Assembly: GCA_032718475.1 (NCBI GenBank)
Contig: JAUCBJ010001569.1
Coordinates: 1 to 34,718, forward strand
From: Nemertoderma westbladi
Lineage: Eukaryota > Xenacoelomorpha > Nemertodermatida > Nemertodermatidae
Length of the DNA stretch: 34,718 nt
Direction of reading: 5' to 3'
In this document: positions 1-12,200 of the stretch, in pieces
Numbering within the stretch: position 1 is the first letter of the stretch
How the letters are laid out: the number at the start of each line of letters is the position of its first letter
Notes under the pieces: generated by a model
What the model saw: the letters and a program-made list of their open reading frames with translations, nothing else
Told to the model about the DNA's origin: nothing
The model's database searches: none
Position numbers and translations under genes: made by a program

Positions 1-144
1 TAACCTACCCGGACTGTAATCTATCACTGACATCCTGATTGTTTTCGATAACCTACCCGGACTGTAATCTATCGCAGACATCCTGATTGTTTAAGATAAC
101 CTACCCGGACTGTAATCTATCGCTGACATCCTGATTGTTTTCAT
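1..144. repeat. 48-bp tandem array of the exon 7/donor junction, at least three copies
   Basis: Three near-identical 48-bp units occupy the window start and continue off the left edge. Each contains CTACCCGGACTGTAATCTAT and GACATCCTGATTGTTT. On the minus strand each unit holds about 38 bases of exon 7 coding sequence plus its donor CCGG|GTAGGT and the first intron bases. Copies differ by a few substitutions only. The unit is a multiple of three, but each copy carries an in-frame TAG right after the donor. Confidence 0.9.
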
Positions 145-295
145 GTGATAACGTTTTAGATGCAGTAATATGTCGTGACTCCCTGCTAGCGGAACAGGTT
201 GGGCCACCCGAATGGTAACCGGGGCTTTGGTTGCCAGGCGACGAACGACATGAGCCGCTGTTGTGCCGTGATGTGGGGCTTTTGGAGCCGCGAAC
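105..295 (-). CDS. RANBP9/10-like: RANBP9/10-like coding exon 7 (Ser-rich linker, donor inside a 48-bp repeat)
   Basis: The acceptor is TATTTTAG|GTTCG at 296. Phase 0 reading gives [20 protein letters not shown] and [14 protein letters not shown], then a Ser/Asn-rich stretch. GTDSE|VR followed by SKSP matches the start of the family's low-complexity linker after CTLH. Sixty-three codons are open, and the best donor is CCGG|GTAGGT at 104. Reading on would hit an in-frame TAG three bases later, so the proximal donor is the plausible one. The end is less certain than the start because the same junction recurs every 48 bp. Confidence 0.82.
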
Positions 296-3200
296 CTAAA
301 ATATATAAAACTTATATATTATGTTTGGCGAGATAACTGCCGACCTATAAGTCGTATCATAGGCCTTAACACAGAAATAAATTCCAAGAATTTCAGTTCA
401 GTTCGATAAATAATTTCAAGAATTTAATCTTTGGATTTCAGTTTCAGTTAAATTTCAGTTTTGGTGTTCAGCAGTACACATTTTCTAAAATCACATTAGC
501 TTAACTTTTCTTCCGTACCAATCACTGCTGACCTTAATTATACGAAACAATGTTACTCATCGATCATAGCCTCATTAAATTAAATTTATAATAAACTTAT
601 ACATAAATTTAATTTATATTTAATTATATTTATATTATAATTAAATTTATAAACTTATATATAAGTAATAAACCATGTCAATTCAAAAAAGAAATAATAT
701 AATTTAAATTCTTTAATTCTAGGATATTCATTTATATACCACTACTACTACTAGGTCGAGCGAACTCGGACAGTGGAAATGATATCCTTCCAGGCTTCCC
801 GATTCTCCATAGTTGTCGCAATTTCGTTTCTCCCAAGTTCAGTATCCCTTTCAAGTTGATCTATATATGTTATGGCCGGTCGTCCACGACTACGCTTTCC
901 ATGAGTTGGTTGCCAGAAAAGTAGATCTGGTATGACCTCGTCTTTACTTCGCCAGCAGTGCCCACTGAATCTTAATCTGCGTTCACGGAGGGTGGTTGAT
1001 ACAGGTGGTATTGTACCATAAAGCTCGGCGTTTGTCATGTGTTGTCTCCAGCTGATGTTTAGGGCTGCCCTTAGTGGTCTTGTGTAGCAACCATCAATTC
1101 GTTGTTCAAGTGATTTAGTCAGTGTCCAGGTCTCACCCCCGTATAAAAATACACTTTCCACTGTGGCTCGAAAGAACTTAGTCTTCAGGTGCCTGGAGAG
1201 ATCTGATTTCCAGATGGTATCCATTTTTGATAGAGCTAGTCAAGCCTTTGCTTTCCTAACTTCTATGTCCTTTTTGCTACTCTCTATCCATGATCCAAGG
1301 TATTGGAAGTCGTCAACCTTCCTTAGTTGATTATTGTCAATGGTTGTCAAGTTTCCATCAACATTTAAGGTCATGAATTCGGTCTTGGTAGCATTTATAT
1401 GCAATCCAACCTCCTTAGCAGCCCTCTCCACTTTATTTAGTAGAAGCTGTGCATCTGCTAGGGTATTAGAGAGCAGGGCGATGTCATCCGCAAAGTCGGT
1501 GTCTGTGACTGTAGTTGCCGGATATCTACTACTTCTGCGTTCTTGAAGTGTGAATCCCAGGTCTTCACCCTTTGTGGCTGTCCTCATTGCGTAATCCAGC
1601 ACAATTACAAATAGTAATGGTGATGTGTCACCTTGCAGTACCCCAGCCAGGATTGAGAAAAACTCAGTTTCACCATCTGGTGCGAGTACCTGCGCTTCTG
1701 TGTCACAATATAACAATCCAATGCCAGCAACAATTACCTCTGGTATTCCATAAGCTCTTAGGATTTCAAGCATTTTGCCTCTATGGATGGAGTCGAATGC
1801 CTTCTTGAAGTCCACAAAAGTGGAGATTCTGTGAGATTCTTTTCGATTTAGATTTCGGGGAGATTCTTTGACTTAATTCCTTCAATCAGTCTCCGTAGTG
1901 CAAGTATCTGAGCTATTGTTGATCTACTTGGTCGAAATCCGTTTTGGCTCTTACGCAGTAGTTTCTCTATGTGAGGCCTAATCCTATATAGAATCATTTT
2001 ATTGTATATTTTGGCAGCTACCACAAGCAGACAGATCCCACGATAGTTAGTTGGTATACCGAGGTCTCCTTTCTTGGGGAGAGGCTTTACGTTTTTCCAC
2101 TTCCCAACACGTTCTTCAGGAATATCGACTTTGAGGCGCCCCTTTGCACAACTTTTCCGACCAGATACCTCATTTACAGTTTGCCATGTAAGTCTTGATT
2201 GTTGCTGTATGTGAGCAGTTGTAATTGCCTCAATTGTATCCTGTATGTACTTTTCCTGGGTGATGTTGTAGGCCAATTTAAGATCGTCCTTAGCTTTCTC
2301 AACCTTGTTAATGTTTTCTGTTGTTGGTTGTTCGGTTTTAACTTTGTAGGCTATCTTAAGATCTTCTCTCTTACAAGTAACCTCAGAGTTTTGCCATGGC
2401 ACATACTGTTTTCGTTTGGGTTTCTGGGGGATATGCCTCTTAGCTGGTTCCTTGTGGGCTGTTATTATATTCTGGTATATTGAATCGGTGGACTGGTCTT
2501 CATCCATTGACTGAAGTGCTTCAAAGCGGTTTTGAACTTCTACTGTGTAAGCATCCTTTACTGCATTGTCAGTTCTGAGTTTCTCGCAGTCATAGTTGAT
2601 TTTCTTGCTTGTCTTGGGTTTGCTGGCTCTCAACCTGAGTCTGATCTCTGCAGTCACAATTCTGTGGTCCGAACCAATTAGGTTGAACGAGCTGTATGCC
2701 TCGCAGTTGATCATGCTGTTTCTCCACTTTTTGTTTATAAGGATGTAATCCAGTTGTGCTTAGGTTCCATTAGGGTATTGAAAGGTCCATAGCTTCCCCT
2801 TACTCTTTTCGAATGTGTTGTTTGTTGGTATCAATTCACATTCTTCCATTAGGTCTAAAAGTAAGTACCCATTTCTGTTAGAACTGGTGTTATAGGTGTA
2901 ACCCTTGATGTCTTCTGGGCCAATTTGCGCATTCAGGTCACCAGCAATGACTTTAACATTGTGTTTCGGAATGTCCTTTATAAGTCCAGTCAGATCTTCA
3001 TAAAACTTGACTGCTTGTTCTGGCTCTGAGGCATTGGTTGGACTGTAGCAACATATAACTGTTGTCTTGGGATTCCCATCAAATGTTGCGATCATAACCC
3101 TGGAATTTATAGATTCAATGTTGTTTAGAGTCTTAAGTGCAAATGGGCTTAGCAGAATTCCTACGCCGTCCATCCATTTCCAATGTCATTGTACTTCCAT

Positions 3201-6200
3201 TTATATAGAAAAGGCAAAAAAAAGTGAGACAGGGGAAGAAACTCGACGCAAAACCCGCCTTGGCGAATTAATATCCCGCCTCAATGTTAAATTCTCAATT
3301 TAGGGAAAGGAGCAGGTTACTGTGGCACGTTATTTTAACCAAAACAATAAACTAAACACAATAGAACAGGTTACAGTTTTATTTTTGAGTGTAATCAGCT
3401 GTTATTTGCGTCCAATTTCACCTGGAGAGGGATGGATTTTTATTGCGTCCAGTTTCCCCCCTATTTGAAAAAAGTATGAAAAAAAGCTTGAAAAACAACT
3501 CAAAAAAAAGTTTTAAAAACAACTCAAAATAAGCTAAGAAAACCGCACATAAAAAAGCAGAGCGGAAACGGGTCTATATGCCTAACCTAACCTCTCTCAC
3601 TCCTTCACACAACCTCCATTTGACGGGTTCACCATGTCCTGGAATTTAGTGTCGTTATTCAGGTACCTGGACCCCCCCACACAAATTTTTCTACAAATCT
3701 TAATGAAATTGCATGACATTTGAAACAGAGATAGTTCAACCTACCTTACTCCTCCGTTCTGGGCGAGCCAGAATTTTTATTTTCGCACTACATAGTATAA
3801 TCATCAAGGCATTGCATTGTTGCCAAGCTACTTATGAGATAACAAAAATGTTCCAGAATGTTATGAATTTATTAAATATAATAAAATGGCCTGCAGGGGA
3901 AGCAAATCCATGCAATTTTCGAATGCCCTTATCTCAGCTATTTCTCTACCGAATTCAAATATTTTGACATTATTTGGAATCCTTGCATGGCCAGCTTTCC
4001 AGGGTACCTATATAAGGTCAATATAAGGTTGAAGAATAAGTGCAGTGCGATTACTGTAGTGTAATATCGCTGGAGACACTTTCAGCCCTCCCAGCCAAAA
4101 AAATCGAGAAAAAAAAGGAAAAAAGGATTTTATATTTTCAAAAAAAAATGGAAAAAAAGGATCGGATACAGTTCAAAAAAAGGGGGAAACTAAAAGATAT
4201 TATCTTTACAAAAGTAATAGTAAACATTATGTCTTTAGTGCTGTTTCTTGATTCTATTTCATTAATCTTACTGTATATACTATGAAGAATCCCATTAAGA
4301 AACGTCACTGTTTTAAATGACAGGAAGATATCAAAGAAAGTTAAAAAATATAAACACAGAGGAAAGAGAATAACGGCAATAGCAATATAATTAATATTAA
4401 TATTATTATAGTTAATATATTAATATAATTATACTGATATTTTCACCTTTTTTGCCTAGTTATCAGAGATGATTGAGCTCGACCGATTGATGGTCATTGA
4501 TAGAGGTTTATCAAAGGATTGTAAATATAACTTTAGTTTGAAAGTGATATAAAAACTTTGGTACGGATTTCCGGTCGTGGCTACATTTATACTGTATAAA
4601 TAACAAAAATGCTTTAAGACGCAATCAAAATACAACCATATCCAGGGGGAAATGGATGCAAATACAGCTGATTACGAGCAAAAATGAAACTGGAACAGTG
4701 TTATATGCTTTCTTTTATTGTTTTGGTTAGAATAGACTGCCACTGCAACCTGTTCCTTTCCCTAAATTGAAAATCATCATTGTTTATTCACCAAGGCGGG
4801 TTTTGTGTGAATTATAATAAATCACACGCTAAAAATGTAGCTACGGAGATAATTTTAATATACATATTTTCTGAGACAGAGACAGCCTATGTCTCAGAAA
4901 TATAGAACATGTTACACTTACAGCAGGCTATTTTCTGAACTAAAAAAAGGAAAAAAAAGGTGTGTAAATGGACAAAAAAAAAGGAAAAGAGGAAACATTC
5001 TAAAAAAAGGATAAGGTTCTAAAAAAAGGGGAAAAAAAGGAAACTCTGGGAGGCCTGCACTTAAGCAAACACTCGTAGCTAAAGAATGAAAGCAAAAATA
5101 ATAATTCTGGCTCACCCAGAAAGGAGGAGGGAGGTGAAACATCTCTTTTTGAAATATCATGCAATCTCATTAAGATTTGTAAAAAAAATTTTGGTTAAGT
5201 GCGTGGTCCAGGTCCCCGAATAACGACACTATATTCCAAGCCGGTGTTGTAGTCAGCGCCACAGACTATCATAACTTCATAATATTCTTTACCCTATAAC
5301 CACAGTGACTCTACCCAGACCTACCTCTGAGTCAGTACCACCGACCATCTCTATGAACTGCCTAACTTTCAGCTGAAGCAGCAGCTTTGGGTTTCGGTCG
5401 AACAGGCCGGGATACAATGTCTCCACTGAGTCGATGGCCTCCCCGATACGACCCGACAGAACAAGTCGCTGCACACCTGGATATCAAAAATAATATAAAG
5501 AGTTGAGTATACATGTCTGCATGTACCGGTACTGGTGGACGGCGGTATAGTTTACTGACAGTTCTGGTACAGTGGTAGGCCAGAGGCATAACACATAATT
5601 CAGTTGTAATTGCTAAAGGCAGAAAGGTCAGACGGTAGGCCTAGTCATTATAAGTCAGGTACCGGTAGTGTATTTCCGCATTTAGGCCTATCATTGCTGT
5701 AGGCCTATTGCTGTATTGTGGCAGTGCACAGTGTGGATTGGTAAAAATACACAATCTGACAATATACCTATTTCAGTACCGGTATTTGAAACATTAGTAC
5801 ATACTGTAGCACCGGTAGCCTACTGGAACTGTGGTATGGGTGACAGAAGGGCGGAACTCGAGAAAAAGCGTGAGAGGTTAGAAGAGATTCGGTTGCAAAA
5901 ACGCAAACGAGAGGAAGAAAAGAGGCGCGAAGATGCGATCCGTTTACAAAAGCAGCAGATGACGCCACAACCTCGATCGAACGACGGCAGTGAGTTGGAT
6001 CTGGAAGGCCAACGTAAAGCGACCCACGATCTTCTCAAAGATCTGGGTCTCCCTTCCGAGGCGTCGGTCCCGATGTCCCCGGCGAAGAACATCCGATCCG
6101 CGAGTATCGACAAGGCATCACGTGGATCTAGCCACCCGCCCCGGGAACTCTCTTTGGTCCAACTAATCTCCCAGGTAAACATCGCGCCGAAGGAGAACGT

Positions 6201-9200
6201 GCATTACAACAAGGAGACACAGACGTTGGGAGGGGTAGAGACAGGGTTGGACGACTCGCTGGAGGAAGGAAGAGCTGGTGGGTTCCCGGGGATAGACTCG
6301 CCCGATATATCGCCGCGGTTACTCCGAGGTGGAAGCGACCCCGACTCGTCCAGGAAGGACGACAAGAAGGAGAACAAGTCACACGAGTTAACGGAAGAGG
6401 AGCGACGAAACATCTGTAACGACGAGGAGTTTGTTACATTCGTTACGCGCGGCGCCAAGTTCATCGAGCGGATGATGTTGGAAGACGATATTCTTTACGA
6501 TTACGGGATTAAGGGAGTCGATATGGAGGGCGATCCGTTGTCTGGATTCCAGGCCGAAGTCTCACGGGTGTTCGCAGACGACCGCTGGTCCAGAGGTAAA
6601 CCTTACTGCCTTAATTAATTAATGTCATTAATGTCATCATTGTGTTGACATCATGTATCATTAAGCTGTTAAGGTAGGCAGGTAGGCCTACCATACCGTA
6701 ATTCATTTATTCTGTTTAGTCTATACTTGTCTAATTACTCACTTAGTTCTGTAGTTTGTTACTCACTTAGGTCTGTAGACTGTAGGTTAATTAATGATTG
6801 TCGTATTGTAGTGATATTAATTAATTTATAATTAAATTAGGTCAAGTTTACCACCAATAAATATAGAACAGATGCCACTGTCTGACTGTGTCGTGTCAAT
6901 GTCAAAGTGTCAATTACATTATTAGTTTATCTCTACCATTACTTCTATACTCTCTACAGGCCGAATCGTCACAGCTCTGGACTGGAACCAACAGTTTCCC
7001 GAACTCATCCTGGCCTCCTACTACCCGGATGAGTCGCACACCGACCCAGACGGCACCGTGGTCGTCTGGAACAGTCGCTACCGCACGGACACGCCCGAGT
7101 ACGTGTTCCACTGCGGCTCCCAGGTGACCTCGGCTGTGTTCGCCCCGTTCCACCCCAACCTCGTCCTGGGCGGCACCTACAGCGGGATCATCGCGATCTG
7201 GGACAACCGCTCGCGGAAACGGACCCCGGTACAGAAGACCTCCCTCGGGGTCCACGCTCACACCCACCCGATATACGCGGTCCGTGTAGTCGGGACACAA
7301 AACGCACACAATCTAATCAGCGTGAGTAACGACGGGATGGTCTGCACCTGGTCCATGGAGAACCTTAGTCAACCGCAGGATATCATGGAGTTAATGGCGA
7401 GCCGTCAGTCCAAACCGATTTACGCTACATGTCTGAGTCTTCCAGCCAACGACGTGAATAACTTCGTGGTTGGGACAGAGGAGGGGGTCATTTATACAGC
7501 CTGTAGACATGGCAACAAAGCTGGGATATTGTCCTCATTCGAAGATCCGCACCAAGGTTAGTTAAAGATACAATCAAATCAAATAATTTACTCAAAAATA
7601 ATAACAATCAATTCGGAGTTAAAGTGTAATTATTTGATTAACTTTTAGGTTACGTCACCGGCGTAGATTTCCACAAAGTAACAGGTCAGATAGATTTCGG
7701 CCATCTGTTGGTTTCCTCCGGTTTCGATTACTCGGTAAAGATTTGGTCCACGCAGAACATATCCGGCCCGTTGCACGTACTGGAGGGGTTTGAGGGGTAC
7801 GTGTACGACTGCGGTTGGTCCAACACCCATCCGGGCGTCCTAGCCACCGTGGACAACGACGGACAACTCAAGGTTTGGAACCTCAACGTGGACGCTGAGG
7901 CCCCGGTCGTGCAACTCAATATGGAGGCGAGCGAACCCGCGTTGAGTAAAGTGAGATGGTCGGATACGGGCAAACAGATGGCGGTGGGCGACTCCAACGG
8001 GGCGATACACATAGTGGAAGTCAGCGAGAACTTGGCGCATCCAAAGAACGACGAGTGGTCCATGCTAAACTCAACGATAAACGAACTCCAGTCCAATATG
8101 AAGAACGAAAGCACCTCATTGGGAGGTCAATCAGCTGATCTACCTATGGATAAACGGATCTCCATGGGGAGTAAAGCGAGTCCAGTCAGGGCTTAATGTA
8201 TATTTAGTCATACAAATAATTCTTTGGTGCGAAATAAAGCTGGATGTGGGAGGATTTCATCTCTAATATCTTAACGTTACTCACTTCCGGTGGTTTGATT
8301 ACCTTTATTTATAACGATGGGTTCGCACCTTTTGGTTGACGTTTACTTTATTTCCACGAGGTAATGTTCATCAACACGATTACTTCATCATTTAAAACTA
8401 TCGATGATAAATTATTAGGGTCAGAGTAAAACGCGGATCCGGATCAGGATCCGGATTCTATCATTTAACATTGTCCCTATGGAAGTCGACTGAATTTACA
8501 TTTTTAGGGTGTAATCTGCGGATCCGTGCACTGCTAAATTTACCGAATCCGTAACCGAGTGTAAAACGCGGATTGGCTTTTTTTTTCGATCCGGAACGGA
8601 GTGTAAAACGCGGATTCATGTTTTAGGCTAAATCCTGAATGGAGTGTAAAACGCGGATTCATATTTCTACTGAATCCGGGATTGGGTGTAAAATACGGAT
8701 TCAGGTTTATTACAAAATGTTATTGGATCCGGGAAGGGGTGTAAAACACGGATTCAATTTATTTACCAAGTGTTACTGGATCCGGGAAGGGGTGTAAAAT
8801 ACGGATTCAAGTTTATTACCAAGTTTTATTGGATCCGGGACGGGGTGTAAAACGCGGATTCAAGTTTATTACCAAGTTTTATTGGATCCGGGACGGGGTG
8901 TAAAACTCGGATTCAAGTATATTACCAAAGTGTTCGTGGATCCGGGGAGGGGTGTAAAACGCGGATTCGGGTTAATTACAAAGTTTTATTGGATCCGGGA
9001 AGGGGTGTAAAACGCGGATTCAAGTTTATTACCAAGTTTTATTGGATCCGGGAGGGGGTGTAAAACGCGGATTCAAGTTTATTACTAAGTTTTATTGGAT
9101 CCGGGAAGGGGTGTAAAACGCGGATTCAAGTTAATTACCAAGTTTTATTGGATCCGGGACGGGGTGTAAAACTCGGATTCAAGTTTATTACCAAAGTGTT

Positions 9201-12200
9201 ACTGGATCCGGGGAGGGGTGTAAAACGCGGATTCGGGTTAATTACAAAGTTTTATTGGATCCGGGAAGGGGTGTAAAACGCGGATTCAAGTTTATTACCA
9301 AGTTTTATTGGATCCGGGACGGGGTGTAAAACGCGGATTCAAGTTTATTACTAAGTTTTATTGGATCCGGGAAGGGGTGTAAAACGCGGATTCAAGTTAA
9401 TTACCAAGTTTTATTGGATCCGGGACGGGGTGTAAAACGCGGATTCAAGTTTATTACTAAGTTTTATTGGATCCGGGAAGGGGTGTAAAACGCGGATTCA
9501 AGTTAATTACCAAAGTGTTCGTGGATCCGGGGAGGGGTGTAAAACGCGGATTCGGGTTAATTACAAAGTGTTTCTGGATCCGGGACGGGATGTAAAACGC
9601 GGACTCAAGTTTATTACCAAGTTTTATTGGATCCAGGGAGGGGTGTAAAACGCGGATTCAAGTTTATAACCAAAGTGTTACTGGATCCGGGACGGGGTGT
9701 AAAACGCGGATTCAAGTTTATTACCAAAGTGTTACTGGATTCGTTGAGGGGTGTAAAACGCGGATTCGGGTTAATTACAAAGTGTTTCTGGATCCGGGAC
9801 GGGGTGTAAAACGCGGATTCAAGTTTATTACCAAGTTTTATTGGATCCGGGACGGGGTGTAAAACGCGAATTCAAGTTTATTACCAAGTTTTACCCGGGA
9901 CGGGGTGTAAAACGCGGATTCAAGTTAATTAGTAAGTTTTAATGAACATTTCGTAAAACGCATATGCAATGAAGGCCCAGACCCTCATCTAGTTACAATT
10001 ATTAATTAGTACAATGTTTATTGTTCTTTAGTAACTTTTCTTTCTTTAATAACCAGGGATTAATACCAGGATAATTAATTTTATCATAGACTACTATGCA
10101 AACGTAGGCAGTTTAACTTAAAAACATAGAAAATCGTTTTAGACCGTATTTCGGCTTTAAAAATGATAAGAAATTATACTGAACAGTTCAGCCTCCATAA
10201 ATTACGAAGGCAGCACGCTTGCAAGGTCGCTTGCAAGGCAAATAGAGTACGCTATGATGCAGTACAAACTACCGCCAGCTAGGCAGAACAGTGATTCTTG
10301 TTTGTAATGGAGGTTGGGATGGATAAGCCAATCAGGGAACAGGACAGTAATCCTACCATACAATTGTCTACAGAGCCGCTCTACCAGAGAGGTCACGTTC
10401 CCACGGTAGTTGTTTTTCAGCTAATCAATATCTAATAATGTCTGACGGCCAAACATCACCATCGCCCTTATTAATAATTCATTGGGAAGCATTGACCCCT
10501 ATTAAGGTGTCCCCCCAGAGCCGGATTAAGCTTATGTGTGGCCCCTAGGCATAGAACAATAAAACTTGGTAATTAACGAAAATCCGCGTTTTACACCCCT
10601 TCCCGGATCCAACAAAACTTGGTAATTAACGAAAATCCGTGTTTTACACTCCATTCCGGATCCAATAAAACTTGGTAATTAACGTAAATCCGTGTTTTAC
10701 CCTCCATTCCGGATCCAATAAAACTTGGTTATTAACGAAAATCCGTGTTTTACACTCCATTCCGGATCCAATAAAACTTAGTAATTAACGAAAATCCGTG
10801 TTTTACACTCCATTCCGGATCCAATAAAACTTGGTAATTAACGAAAATCCGTGTTTTACACTCCATTCCGGATCCAATAAAACTTGGTAATTAGCGTAAA
10901 TCAGTGTTTTACATTCCATTCCGGATCCAATAAAACTTGATAATTAACGAAAATCCGTGTTTTACACCCCATTCCGGATCCAACAAAACTTAGTAATTAA
11001 CGAAAATCCGTGTTTTACACCCCATTCCGGATCCAACAAAACTTGGTAATTAACGAAAATCCGTGTTTTACACTCCATTCCGGATCCAACAAAACTTGGT
11101 AATTAACGAAAATCCGCGTTTTACACTCCATTCCGGATCCAATAAAACTTGGTTATTAACGAAAATCCGTGTTTTACACTCCATTTCGGATCCAATAAAA
11201 CTTGGTAATTAACGAAAATCCGTGTTTTACACTCCATTCCGGATCCAATAAAACTTGGTAATTAACGAAAATCCGTGTTTTACACTCCATTCCGGATCCA
11301 ATAAAACTTGGTAATTAACGAAAATCCGTGTTTTACACTCCATTCCGGATCCAATAAAACTTGGTAATTAACGAAAATCCGTGTTTTACACTCCATTCCG
11401 GATCCAATAAAACTTGGTAATTAACGAAAATCCGTGTTTTACACCCCATTCCGGATCCAACAAAACTTGGTAATTAACGAAAATCCGTGTTTTACACTCC
11501 ATTCCGGATCCAATAAAACTTGGTAATTAACGAAAATCCGTGTTTTACACTCCATTCCGGATTCACAAAATATATGAATCCGCGTTTTACACTGCAATAC
11601 GGATTGCGTATTTCAGAATCCGCATATTACACTCAGTTACGGATTGTATGTAAATCCGGATCCGCCTTTTACACTCGCAAATCCGGGTCCTGATCCGTAT
11701 CCGGATCCTGAATCCGGATCCGGATCCGCGTTTTACACCTACCCAAATTATTATAAATGATAATAATACAGTAACTTATGTTTATAGTTAGAGTTGATCA
11801 ATATGTCATTCCCATTAAACTGTTAGTTGTCCCTAATTAATTACGCCATCCTACTTAAATGACTTCACACCCTCCCCCTACCCATATCAGGCAGTGTTTG
11901 ACGTCTCACAATAATTATAGCGTAAATACTTGTAATAATCAAAGTAAACCCTGTTTTTTAAATCCTTGAACATTTTGGCGTAATGTAAAGAACAATCTGA
12001 GCAACATGGCAGTTTATTCATACAGCGAGATTGTAATATTTACGATTTTTGGGAGATGGTTAAATTAACATTTTATTAAATAATATTAACTTTAATTTAT
12101 ATTGGTTGTTAAAATATGGTAAATGTTTATCGCAATATAACCTACAATTTAGAATAATAATTGACATATTTATAGAATATGGTGGGCTAGTTTCAATAAG

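Larger units (their letters stand above)
8418..11744. mobile_element. Foldback-type non-autonomous DNA element with satellite arms, 3,327 bp
   Basis: Both ends read GGGT inward, followed within a few bases by GTAAAACGCGGATCCGGAT, in opposite orientations. Perfect 9-bp duplications lie outside both ends. The outer about 150 bp of each end are irregular GGATCCGG-rich sequence; inside them each arm is a 53-bp tandem array, left arm on the plus strand to about 9945 and right arm inverted from about 10555. The 0.6-kb core has no transposase-like reading frame. Long inverted repeats made of tandem units are the hallmark of foldback elements, and a 9-bp duplication fits Mutator-like (MULE) as well as foldback families. 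It lies in RANBP intron 5, about 220 bp past the dynein stop. Confidence 0.85.

Noticed and set aside
3590-3610. Telomere-like CCTAACCTAACC near 3580
   Set aside because: Only two short units occur, inside an intron, with no array.
4918-5160. 80-codon minus-strand frame rich in Phe, Pro and Leu
   Set aside because: It is the complement of an A/G-rich tract plus repeat B, with no membrane-protein logic beyond low complexity.
5716-5835. In-frame upstream start giving the dynein chain 40 extra residues
   Set aside because: The extra residues show no charge pattern or family likeness, and the next ATG at 5836 starts exactly the conserved N-terminal helix in a good context.
9627-9809. 60-codon plus-strand frame with repeated [10 protein letters not shown]
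   Set aside because: It is a translation of the 53-bp array units; the open frame is an accident of a few variant copies.
10202-10396. 64-codon minus-strand frame in the foldback core as a transposase remnant
   Set aside because: No DDE-type or zinc-finger motif is visible, and its length is what chance allows.
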